Of a stretch of DNA of 6,972 bases, positions 1-5,766 are shown piece after piece (positions within the stretch are counted from its first letter, which is position 1; each line of letters opens with the position of its first letter). Made by a program: the position numbers and the translations under genes. The stretch comes from an uncultured Acidimicrobiia bacterium. Lineage in GTDB: Bacteria > Actinomycetota > Acidimicrobiia > UBA5794. The notes beneath the pieces are model-generated. The model had not been told where the DNA came from, searched no databases, and saw only the letters and a list, made by a program, of their open reading frames with translations. Location of the stretch: contig CAJQOW010000301.1 of the NCBI GenBank assembly GCA_905480055.1, forward strand, positions 1 to 6,972, given 5' to 3'.

Positions 1-247
1 CTTCTGGAGTGAGGTCTCTCGGAGCCAGCCCCGTTCCGCCGGTCGTGACGATCAGGTCAACAGATCCAGACAGCCTGAGGAGCGCAGCTCCAACCGATTC
101 AACGCCGTCGGGAACCACCGTTGCATCAACGACGGCAAACCCGATTTCCTCAAGTCGGCCCACCGCTGCAGGTCCTGAGAGGTCGTCGGCGGTTCCAGTC
201 GCGACCGAATCCGACACAGTCACCACGCTGGCGCGTAGATCACGCAC
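1..247 (-). CDS. moaB: Molybdopterin adenylyltransferase family protein (MoaB/MogA), 3' part cut by window edge
   Basis: Members of this family activate molybdopterin with ATP, giving adenylyl-molybdopterin that MoeA then uses for molybdate insertion in the cytoplasm. The first 82 codons are present and the rest lies beyond position 1. The translation begins VRDLRASVVTVSDSVATG and contains the family signatures SDS near residue 12, the SGP motif at about residue 24, VVPDG at about 45, and DLIVTTGGTGLAPRDLTPE at the visible end. TTGGTG followed by RDLTPE is the substrate-binding core of the MoaB/MogA/MoeA-C fold. The start is GTG at 247, chosen because a clear GGGGGAG ribosome site (255-261) lies 7 nt upstream and because homology begins just after it. 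The start overlaps the moaC stop by 8 nt, so translation is probably coupled. MogA and MoaB cannot be told apart from this fragment; the family call is firm. Confidence 0.88.
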   Translation of the reverse strand, partial: MRDLRASVVTVSDSVATGTADDLSGPAAVGRLEEIGFAVVDATVVPDGVESVGAALLRLSGSVDLIVTTGGTGLAPRDLTPE

Positions 248-710
248 GGTGCCACTCCCCCGAAGCACCGCCGCTCTTGGTCAGCAACTCAACCGCAGAA
301 ACCCGAGCTCCTCGGTCGACTCCCTTGACCATGTCGTACATCGTCAAGGCGCCGATCGCAGCGCCGGTCATCGCCTCCATCTCAACACCGGTTCGACCAG
401 CAACGCGAACCTCAACCTCGATGCAAGCACCAGAAGCGGTCGGTTCGATGTCGACATCGATGCCATCGATCGACAGGGGATGGCACAGCGGTATGAGGTC
501 GGCAGTTCGCTTGGCTCCCTGGATGGCAGCGATGCGGACGGTGGCAAGCGCGTCACCTTTGGGCAATGAACCATCGAAGAGAGCATCGCGGGTCGACGCG
601 AGGAGATCCAGCGAGGCCCTGGCTCGCGCGACTCGGTCCGTAGTCGCCTTGTCTCCAACATTCACCATGGTCACCTCGCCATCGTCGGCAATATGGCTGA
701 ACTCAGTCAT
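240..710 (-). CDS. moaC: Cyclic pyranopterin monophosphate synthase MoaC
   Basis: MoaC converts the MoaA product 3',8-cyclo-7,8-dihydro-GTP into cyclic pyranopterin monophosphate, an early step of molybdenum cofactor synthesis. The 156-residue length fits the family (E. coli about 161). Visible signatures are MVNVGDKATTDRVARA (15-30), KGDALATVRIAAIQGAKRT (51-69), DLIPLCHPLSI (71-81), GRTGVEMEAMTGA (105-117), ALTMYDMVKG (121-130) and the C-terminal LLTKSGGASG. Known catalytic positions of E. coli MoaC (Lys51, Asp128, Lys131) have counterparts in Lys51, Asp126 and Lys129, and His77 of the LCHPL motif is kept, so the enzyme should be active. The ATG at 710 overlaps the moeA stop by 8 nt (ATGACTGA), with an AGGA site (720-723) 9 nt upstream. 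The gene is the third of the plsY-moeA-moaC-moaB operon. Confidence 0.97.
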   Translation of the reverse strand: MTEFSHIADDGEVTMVNVGDKATTDRVARARASLDLLASTRDALFDGSLPKGDALATVRIAAIQGAKRTADLIPLCHPLSIDGIDVDIEPTASGACIEVEVRVAGRTGVEMEAMTGAAIGALTMYDMVKGVDRGARVSAVELLTKSGGASGEWHRA

Positions 711-1959
711 CGTTGTGTGTCCTGTCCTCGTCCCATGTGAACATCTCGAGCATGACAGGTTCCCCGGCTGTCACGTTGGCCTCACCCACCGGTACAACGG
801 CGAAAGCATCGGCGTTGGCCAATGCCGACAGCACGTTGGAGCCCTGCGCTCCCGACTTCAGCGCCACGAATCCACTGTCATCATGTGCGAGCAGCACGCG
901 AAGAAACACCTCTTTGGCGTCCGAGGTCGCAACATCTTCTCCCATGGTGCCTCGGATCCGAGGTCTGAGCAGCTTGGTGGCACCCATCATGTGCAGCAGT
1001 GCAGGCCGCACGAACTGTTCGAAGGCGACGAATGTCGAGACAGGGTTTCCTGGGAGACCGAACAGGGGCACACCGTCAACCGACCCGAAGGCGAACGGCT
1101 TCGCTGGCTGCATCGCGACACGCCAGAACTCAACGGAGCCGGTTTCTCCGAGGATCTGCTTGACGAAGTCGTAGTCGCCCATCGACACACCCCCTGTCGA
1201 GATGATGAGGTCAGCCTCGTTCGCAGCCTGCCGATAGGCATTGCGGAGCGACTCGAGGTCATCGCCGATGATGCCGAGGTCGATTGTCGGAATCCGAAGC
1301 CCGTCAAGCATCGACGCAACCATTACCCGGTTGGTGTCACGGATCATTCCTGGTTCGAGCGAACCAGTGTCTGGCGGTACAACTTCGTCACCCGTTGACA
1401 TGATGGCCACGACCGGGGGCTGCGCCACAGCAACGGTTCCGGTAGCACTCGCGATGCTGGCCAGATGTCGTGCTGTCAACCGCACGCCGGCACCAACGAC
1501 CACATCTCCGACCGCGATATCGCCACCAGCTGGCCGAACGTGGGCGCCTTCCAATGGCACCGCGCGTATTTCGACCCTCGAGCCCTCGACAGTCGACGTG
1601 TCCTCAACCATCACGATCGCATCGCCACCGCCCGGCATGGGCGCACCGGTCATGATGCGGGTCGCCTGACCCGGCCCGACCTGCCGCGTGGGAACGCTGC
1701 CCGCAGGAACATCCTCGATCACGTCGAGGGTCATGGGCACCTTGTCGATATCGCCGGAGCGGACGGCAAAGCCGTCCATCGCCGAGTTCGCAAAAGGCGG
1801 CACAGCCTCCGTGGCGACAACGGGTGCTGCGGTGACCCGGTTGAGTGCATCGGCGAGAGGCACCTCGACCGATGGCCTGCGCTCCATTGCATCAAGGACT
1901 GCGCCCCTCGCCTCGTGGAGAGGTTTGAGTGGGTTCGCGACATTGGCTGCATCCGTCAC
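703..1959 (-). CDS. moeA: Molybdopterin molybdenumtransferase MoeA
   Basis: MoeA inserts molybdate into adenylated molybdopterin, releasing AMP and giving the Mo-cofactor. The product has 418 residues, against about 411 in E. coli. The domain order is complete: an N-terminal region with PPFANSAMDGFAVR (54-67), the linker domain with RIMTGAPMPGGGDAIVMVED (101-120) and VRPAGGDIAVGD (141-152), the MogA-like domain with VAIMSTGDEVVPP (184-196), GMIRDTNR (204-211) and DLIISTGGVSMGDYDFVK (250-267), then GLPGNPVSTFVAFEQFVRP (301-319) and a C-terminal beta domain from about 335. The conserved acidic residues of MDG, DTNR and GDYD are intact. The start is GTG at 1959: it forms a GTGA overlap with the plsY stop and is preceded by GGAGAGGA (1967-1974) at 7-nt spacing. 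It is probably co-translated with plsY and moaC. Confidence 0.97.
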   Translation of the reverse strand: MTDAANVANPLKPLHEARGAVLDAMERRPSVEVPLADALNRVTAAPVVATEAVPPFANSAMDGFAVRSGDIDKVPMTLDVIEDVPAGSVPTRQVGPGQATRIMTGAPMPGGGDAIVMVEDTSTVEGSRVEIRAVPLEGAHVRPAGGDIAVGDVVVGAGVRLTARHLASIASATGTVAVAQPPVVAIMSTGDEVVPPDTGSLEPGMIRDTNRVMVASMLDGLRIPTIDLGIIGDDLESLRNAYRQAANEADLIISTGGVSMGDYDFVKQILGETGSVEFWRVAMQPAKPFAFGSVDGVPLFGLPGNPVSTFVAFEQFVRPALLHMMGATKLLRPRIRGTMGEDVATSDAKEVFLRVLLAHDDSGFVALKSGAQGSNVLSALANADAFAVVPVGEANVTAGEPVMLEMFTWDEDRTHNDD

Positions 1960-2531
1960 TGGACGGTCCTCTCCGAACCGGTTGCGATCCTACGAACGTT
2001 GCCCGCATGGCGGGCGACCACGAAAAGAGCGATCAGGGTCGCCCATACCAACTCCGTCGTCGTGCGACCGGCAAGTGCAAGGCCCGGCACCACGATGAGC
2101 ATCGCTGCAATGGATGCGATCGAAGCTGTCTTCCAGACGAGCACGATGATGAGCCACGCGACGCCGATCACGAGGCCGACAGCGGGGGCGAGATAGATGA
2201 ATCCGCCGATCGCAGTTGCAACGCTCTTGCCGCCCTTGAACCGATGCCAGATCGGAAAGGAGTGGCCGATCACGGCCGCAAGCAGCGTGACGTACCCAAA
2301 CTCGGGATCCACAGCAAGCGCACCAATCGCCGCTGCTACCGCACCCTTGAGGCCATCGCCGATCAGGACAACCGCCGCAAGCCTCTTTCCGAGGGCACGC
2401 AGCACATTAGATGTTCCTGGGTTGCCAGAACCGACCGAGCGGATGTCCACGCCTGCACCGGCGGCAACGATGATGCCGAAGTTGACGCTTCCAAGGAGGT
2501 ATGCGGCAACGACCGCAATGATCTGAGTCAC
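1956..2531 (-). CDS. plsY: Acyl-phosphate:glycerol-3-phosphate acyltransferase PlsY
   Basis: PlsY transfers an acyl group from acyl-phosphate (made by PlsX) to glycerol-3-phosphate, giving lysophosphatidic acid, the first membrane-bound step of phospholipid synthesis. The 191-residue product is hydrophobic with several predicted membrane segments. The three PlsY motifs are visible: YLLGSVNFG (11-19), VGSGNPGTSNVLRALG (33-48), and GHSFPIWHRFKGGKSVAT (89-106), along with GDGLKG (58-63). In the first motif the usual proline after GS-hydrophobic is asparagine; I recall similar residues in other actinobacterial PlsY, so I do not read it as inactivating. The start is GTG at 2531. There is no Shine-Dalgarno sequence, but TACAAT lies 7 nt upstream, which would place transcription start at the first codon. 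It is the operon head; its stop overlaps the moeA start. The pairing with cofactor genes is not a metabolic pathway link. Confidence 0.95.
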   Translation of the reverse strand: MTQIIAVVAAYLLGSVNFGIIVAAGAGVDIRSVGSGNPGTSNVLRALGKRLAAVVLIGDGLKGAVAAAIGALAVDPEFGYVTLLAAVIGHSFPIWHRFKGGKSVATAIGGFIYLAPAVGLVIGVAWLIIVLVWKTASIASIAAMLIVVPGLALAGRTTTELVWATLIALFVVARHAGNVRRIATGSERTVQ

Positions 2532-2538
2532 GGTGGCG

Positions 2539-2544
2539 ATTGTA
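2539..2544 (-). promoter_or_regulatory. Candidate -10 element (TACAAT) for leaderless plsY operon transcript
   Basis: On the minus strand TACAAT is followed by CGCCACC and then the plsY GTG. A transcript starting about 7 nt after the hexamer would begin at the start codon. No good TTGACA-like -35 box is seen; the 17-bp position holds TGAGGT inside an inverted repeat. TACAAT is one mismatch from the TATAAT consensus. Confidence 0.5.
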
Positions 2545-2557
2545 GAAGCCGCGGACG

Positions 2558-2575
2558 CGGCACCTCACCGTGCCG
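2558..2575. repeat. 18-bp inverted repeat in divergent plsY / SAF-protein promoter region
   Basis: The sequence is CGGCAC, a six-base centre CTCACC, then GTGCCG: a perfect 6-bp dyad. Its centre lies about 36 bp upstream of the plsY start, covering where a -35 box would sit, and about 61 bp upstream of the proposed start of the plus-strand gene. The spacing suits a repressor of plsY or a regulator shared by both promoters, but 6-bp arms are common by chance in GC-rich DNA. A second, wider 7-bp pair (CACGGTG at 2529-2535 and CACCGTG at 2566-2572) shares part of it and touches the plsY start codon. Confidence 0.3.
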
Positions 2576-2616
2576 GCGCACAGAACGAAGGTCTTCCATC
2601 GCGGACTTGGAGTCGA

Positions 2617-2622
2617 TACGTT
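2617..2622 (+). promoter_or_regulatory. Candidate -10 element (TACGTT) for the SAF-domain gene
   Basis: TACGTT fits the TANNNT pattern and stands 5 nt before the GTG at 2628. This suggests a leaderless transcript and supports that start codon over the upstream TTG at 2607. No convincing -35 element is visible. Confidence 0.35.
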
Positions 2623-2627
2623 CGGTC

Positions 2628-3143
2628 GTGTTGCTCCTCGCACGACCGCCGTACCTCCGCTGGAGTGTTGCCACCCTCATTGTGATCGCGGCCCTCCTGT
2701 GGGAGCTTTCAGACAGGGCAACGGAGTCGGTTCCGTTCGCCAATGCAGAGATCGCTCGAGGTGAGGTGATTTCCGATGACCACATCGAATGGAGGGACAT
2801 CCCGTTCGGAGCCTTCTCGCCAGCCGATCTGGTCGGAGCCATGGCGTTGGTGGACATCCGTGAGGGTGACCCGCTGACCTCCTCCGTCGCTGGCTCAGGG
2901 TCCACTATTCCCCAAGGGTGGTGGTCGGTGCCGGTTGACCTGCCCCCGGGTGTGCCGGTCGGCTCGGCGGTCCGGCTCACAACCAACGATGGTTCCTCTG
3001 TCGATGGCATCATCGCCATCGCAGCGTCGTCAGACCAATTCGGCATCGCTGTTCCGGGCGCGGTGGCTGTGCCGGAGCAGGCGGTTGACATGGTCGCCGT
3101 TGCCGCCGCATCTGGAAGCTTGCTGGTCGTTGTTGCTCCGTAG
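2628..3143 (+). CDS. Membrane-anchored SAF-domain protein (CpaB-like), function unknown
   Basis: The product has 171 residues with the GTG start chosen here. A short basic N-terminus (ARPPYLRW) precedes one membrane segment, roughly residues 13-27 (WSVATLIVIAALLW region). It is followed by a SAF-like segment at about 35-90: PFANAEIARGEVISDDHIEW (36-55), then DLVGAMALVDIREGDPLTSS (67-86). SAF domains occur in CpaB/RcpC pilus-assembly proteins, flagellar P-ring assembly proteins and some enzymes. The C-terminal half (about 95-171) is rich in Val, Ala and Gly and ends in a hydrophobic LLVVVAP. The N-in, C-out topology is inferred. There are no pilus, secretion or flagellar genes nearby, so the role is open. 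The start is uncertain: there is no Shine-Dalgarno sequence; TTG at 2607 would add seven residues. The open frame continues far upstream, but that part is antisense to plsY and not credible. It converges on uppP. Confidence 0.72.
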   Translation: MLLLARPPYLRWSVATLIVIAALLWELSDRATESVPFANAEIARGEVISDDHIEWRDIPFGAFSPADLVGAMALVDIREGDPLTSSVAGSGSTIPQGWWSVPVDLPPGVPVGSAVRLTTNDGSSVDGIIAIAASSDQFGIAVPGAVAVPEQAVDMVAVAAASGSLLVVVAP

Positions 3144-3151
3144 GAACGGAG
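3136..3151. terminator. Weak hairpin between convergent SAF-protein and uppP genes
   Basis: CTCCG, a six-base loop TAGGAA and CGGAG form a 5-bp stem lying across the plus-strand stop codon and reaching the uppP stop. It is symmetric, so it could act on both strands in the 8-bp convergent gap. There is no U tract on either side, and the stem is short. I list it only as the sole structure at this junction. Confidence 0.2.
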
Positions 3152-3910
3152 TCAGAGCATGATGATCGAGAAGACCCCGAACGCCACGCAGTAGATACCA
3201 AACGGGGCAAGACCCACCCGAGCGAGCAGCTTGAGCAGGATTGCGATCGCCAGATATCCGCTGAGGCCTGCAGCAATCATGCCCACCCAGACTTCCGCAG
3301 GGATCGATTCGCCAGACGAAAGCACATCGACGATCGACAGCAGCCCTGCTCCGGCAATCACCGGAATACCGAGGAGGAATGCGAAGTTCGCTGACTGCGT
3401 CTTCTCCATACCCCTCGCCATGCCGGCCGAGATCGTCATGCCAGACCTCGAGATGCCAGGTATCAGGGCAAGGGCCTGCGCGAGGCCGATCACAATGCTG
3501 TCCCTGGGTCCAATGTTGGTCATCAACTTGTCACCGACACGGAGCAGCGTCGTGGCAAGCAGGATCACACCAGTGAGTATCAGGAAGTAGGCCACAACAA
3601 CCGGGTCGGAGATGAGCTCTTCGATCCGGTCGGCGAATGCAAGACCCAGGACTGCCGCTGGGATGGACCCGATGAGGATCAACGTGATGAGGCGCCTTGC
3701 AGGCCGATCGAACTTCGCCATGGCGGCAAGGTCAGATCGGTAGTAGACCAGTACGGCTCCGAGCGTTCCGAGATGCAGCATGGCACTCGTCGCAAGATCA
3801 GGACCCTCCTGGCCCAACAACGCAGGCACGAGAACGAGGTGACCGCTGGAGCTGATCGGCAGGAATTCCGTGAGACCCTGGATGATGCCCCAGAAGATGG
3901 CGTTGAACAT
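3152..3910 (-). CDS. uppP: Undecaprenyl-diphosphatase UppP (BacA family)
   Basis: UppP is an integral membrane phosphatase that dephosphorylates undecaprenyl diphosphate, recycling the lipid carrier used for peptidoglycan and other envelope polymers; extra copies give bacitracin resistance. The product has 252 residues, slightly short of the 273 of E. coli, and is strongly hydrophobic. Both catalytic signatures are present: QGLTEFLPISSSGHL (11-25), containing the (E/Q)xxxE pair and the histidine, and ALIPGISRSGMTISAGMARG (148-167), containing the PGxSRSxxT phosphatase motif with its arginine. FAFLLGIPVI (177-186) is also typical. The ATG at 3910 fits the family N-terminus. There is no clear Shine-Dalgarno sequence; instead TAACCT lies 6 nt upstream. 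It lies 35 bp downstream of the phosphate-transporter gene, so it may be read both from that gene and from its own promoter. Confidence 0.96.
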   Translation of the reverse strand: MFNAIFWGIIQGLTEFLPISSSGHLVLVPALLGQEGPDLATSAMLHLGTLGAVLVYYRSDLAAMAKFDRPARRLITLILIGSIPAAVLGLAFADRIEELISDPVVVAYFLILTGVILLATTLLRVGDKLMTNIGPRDSIVIGLAQALALIPGISRSGMTISAGMARGMEKTQSANFAFLLGIPVIAGAGLLSIVDVLSSGESIPAEVWVGMIAAGLSGYLAIAILLKLLARVGLAPFGIYCVAFGVFSIIML

Positions 3911-3916
3911 CAGGCG

Positions 3917-3922
3917 AGGTTA
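3917..3922 (-). promoter_or_regulatory. Candidate -10 element (TAACCT) for leaderless uppP transcript
   Basis: On the minus strand TAACCT is followed by CGCCTG and the uppP ATG, giving 6 nt between hexamer and start codon. It lies in the 35-bp gap after the transporter gene, which has no obvious ribosome site for uppP. No -35 element is recognisable. The match is to the loose TANNNT pattern only. Confidence 0.35.
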
Positions 3923-3945
3923 GGCGTGGGCCGGCGGGCGGTTGC

Positions 3946-5631
3946 TCACTCGTTACCGAGCTTGGCCTGCTCAACCTCAGGCACGGCCACCCTGGCTACG
4001 CGACGGGTGAAGTAATAGACGCGCTTGAGCTGCGTCAAGACATCAACCTCGAACCGGTATGTGGCGACACGGTTCGGTTCGTCGATGACGAGCCGATCTG
4101 AGAACCGTTGCCGAAGATCGGCCTCTTCCTGATTGATCCGCTTCTTCATTCCGGCCACGGTACGCGCAGACTCATCATCCTTCTGCGTCACCGCCACAAG
4201 CGCCAGCTCAAAAGCCTGGGCAACATCGTGGTGGTAGTCCTCGATCAGCCCCCTCGTTTCTTCGCCGACCTCGACACCCACCTCGATGCGTTGGCGACCC
4301 AGCGCGATCAGATTCGTTTCGATGATGTCACCCACCGCCTCAAGGGCATTGGTCGCCTCGAGCAGGTCAACCAGCTCGGCGGCCGACGGGTCACTGAGCT
4401 TTTCCTGCGATACGACACCGAGGAACTCGAGGATCATGCCGTGCAACTCGTCGACTTCGTCGTCCATGGCCTCGATTCGATCGAACTCATCGAGGTCACC
4501 ATCAAAGATCGCTGGGAGAACAGAGTTGAGCATCCCTTGGACCCTGGCGGCCATCCGGAGCATCTCCATCCTGGCCTTGGCCAGTGCCAACGACGGCGTG
4601 GCGAGTAGCGAGTCGTCGATGTAGCGCGGAGCGATAGCCCCAACCTGTGGCTTGTCTGGCACGAGCCTTTCGACCAGGGCAGCAAACGGCCCGACGAACG
4701 GCAGGAACAAGAGCGCGTTCGCGACATTGAAGATGGTGTGGGCATTGGCGATCTCTCGCTGCACGCCGCCGCCGATGTTCTCCACCGCCGCCACGAGGAG
4801 ATTGACGAACGGCAACCAGATCAGCACGCCGAGTACGTTGAACAACACATGTGCCACTGCGACGCGCTGGGCATCCCTGGGTTTACCGATGGCTGCCAAC
4901 ATTGCGGTGATGCCAGTGCCGATATTGGCACCAAGGATCAACGCCACTCCCGCCTCGAGCGATATGAGACCTTGGCCCGCGAGGACGATCACCACACCGG
5001 TCGTCGCTGAGGACGATTGCACGAGCGCAGTGAACAGCGCTCCAACGATGATCGCAACGAAGAGGCTGTCCAACGTTTCCATGGCATCGATGAACGGTTC
5101 GTAGGTTCGGAGGGGCTCCATCGCATCGCCCATCACCGTCATTCCCAGGAATATCAGGCCCAGGCCAACAAGAGCCGAACCCTGAGCCTTGCGGTTGTGC
5201 CGCTTGCCCATCGCCGTCATGAGGTAGCCGATCGCGACCAGACCAAGTGCCCAGGCTGCCACATTGAAAGCAATGATCTGGGCAGTGATCGTGGTGCCGA
5301 TATTGGAGCCGAGAATCACTGGGATCGTCTGCGGGAACGTCATGAGGCCAGCACTCACGAATCCAACCAGCAGCACCGTCGTCACGGACGACGACTGGAC
5401 GACCGCAGTGACGCCAGCACCCGTGAGCAGCCCGGTGAACCTGTTGGTTGTCAGTTTCCCCAGGATCTGACGAGCCTTGTCGCCAACGATGATCCGTAGC
5501 GACTCGGTCATCCGATCCATGCCATAGAGGAAGAGGGCAAGACCGCCGGCAAAGCCGATGATCAGGGTCCACCAGTTGATTGAATCCGACGTGGCTTCAA
5601 CTGCTTCCGCAGCCGCGACAATCACATGCAC
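3946..5631 (-). CDS. Na+/phosphate cotransporter family protein with C-terminal PhoU-like domain
   Basis: This belongs to the Na/Pi-cotransporter II-related family (NptA/YjbB type), inner-membrane proteins that move inorganic phosphate with sodium; direction varies, and E. coli YjbB exports phosphate. Of 561 residues, about 20-325 form the membrane part. It has the family's duplicated signature: QSSSVTT (79-85) followed by GSNIGTTITA (108-117), and QSSSATT (205-211) followed by GANIGTGITA (234-243), implying two inverted half-repeats. Residues about 345-550 are an alpha-helical PhoU-like domain with acidic clusters such as EAMDDEVDELH (387-397), and NALEAVGD (428-435). PhoU domains bind metal and sense or gate phosphate transport. 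Start: GTG at 5631 has GGAGAG (5636-5641) only 4 nt away. GTG at 5625 is a good alternative at 10-nt spacing, and it forms a GTGA overlap with a possible leader ORF. Phosphate is the best substrate guess. Confidence 0.92.
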   Translation of the reverse strand: MHVIVAAAEAVEATSDSINWWTLIIGFAGGLALFLYGMDRMTESLRIIVGDKARQILGKLTTNRFTGLLTGAGVTAVVQSSSVTTVLLVGFVSAGLMTFPQTIPVILGSNIGTTITAQIIAFNVAAWALGLVAIGYLMTAMGKRHNRKAQGSALVGLGLIFLGMTVMGDAMEPLRTYEPFIDAMETLDSLFVAIIVGALFTALVQSSSATTGVVIVLAGQGLISLEAGVALILGANIGTGITAMLAAIGKPRDAQRVAVAHVLFNVLGVLIWLPFVNLLVAAVENIGGGVQREIANAHTIFNVANALLFLPFVGPFAALVERLVPDKPQVGAIAPRYIDDSLLATPSLALAKARMEMLRMAARVQGMLNSVLPAIFDGDLDEFDRIEAMDDEVDELHGMILEFLGVVSQEKLSDPSAAELVDLLEATNALEAVGDIIETNLIALGRQRIEVGVEVGEETRGLIEDYHHDVAQAFELALVAVTQKDDESARTVAGMKKRINQEEADLRQRFSDRLVIDEPNRVATYRFEVDVLTQLKRVYYFTRRVARVAVPEVEQAKLGNE

Positions 5632-5702
5632 GTGGCTCTCCGGTCACGCCGAGGCGAGATGTCGCGGGTGTCGAGCCCCGCGCCGCTCCATCGAGAAGGC
5701 AT
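5622..5702 (-). CDS. Possible 26-codon leader ORF upstream of the phosphate transporter
   Basis: An ATG at 5702 opens a 26-residue frame that starts MPSRWSGAGLDTRD and ends RRDRRATCM, with a TGA stop at 5622-5624. The stop overlaps the transporter: by 10 nt if the transporter starts at 5631, or by a GTGA 4-nt overlap if it starts at 5625. TAGGAT stands 6 nt before the ATG, so a transcript could begin at this codon. Six of 26 residues are arginine, four of them at positions 18-22. I recognise no homologue. It could be a regulatory leader peptide coupled to the transporter, or an accidental frame in GC-rich DNA; the latter remains quite possible. Confidence 0.3.
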   Translation of the reverse strand: MPSRWSGAGLDTRDISPRRDRRATCM

Positions 5703-5708
5703 TCGGCG

Positions 5709-5714
5709 ATCCTA
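5709..5714 (-). promoter_or_regulatory. Candidate -10 element (TAGGAT) for the phosphate-transporter transcript
   Basis: TAGGAT on the minus strand lies in the 135-bp gap between the TPP-enzyme stop and the transporter. It is followed by CGCCGA and an ATG that opens the 26-codon leader frame. No -35 element is evident. The rest of the gap shows only weak inverted repeats, among them GGGAC (5730-5734) with GTCCC (5751-5755), and no U tract. Confidence 0.4.
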
Positions 5715-5766
5715 GGGCATTGGCAGCAAGGGACCCTGCTTCGACGCTGCGTCCCGGCGGTCCTCG

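Noticed and set aside
11..19. Asn in place of Pro in the first PlsY motif as a sign of lost function (residues 11-19 of PlsY, encoded near 2475-2501)
   Set aside because: The other two motifs are intact, and Asn at this place is, as far as I recall, found in other actinobacterial PlsY proteins.
121..1398. 425-codon plus-strand open frame opposite moeA and moaC
   Set aside because: It is fully antisense to two well-recognised genes and has a composition rich in Arg, His and Ser, with no family motif. It reflects high-GC codon bias on the opposite strand.
1929..2627. Long upstream extension of the SAF-protein frame
   Set aside because: The frame is open without a stop, but it lies antisense to plsY, is rich in Arg and Asp with no domain, and the candidate promoter and membrane anchor fit a start near 2628.
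2528..3091. 187-codon minus-strand frame opposite the SAF-protein gene
   Set aside because: Low-complexity Ser/Thr/Pro/Arg-rich translation without motifs. The plus-strand frame encodes a recognisable membrane helix and SAF segment.
4883..5572. 229-codon minus-strand frame inside the transporter gene
   Set aside because: An out-of-frame overlap with a gene carrying duplicated QSSS signatures. Its translation is His/Arg/Gly-rich and unlike a folded protein.
5721..5755. Possible terminator after the TPP-enzyme gene
   Set aside because: Short inverted repeats (GGGAC/GTCCC, AGCA/TGCT) are present, but their stems are 4-5 bp, they compete with each other, and no U tract follows, so a terminator cannot be supported.
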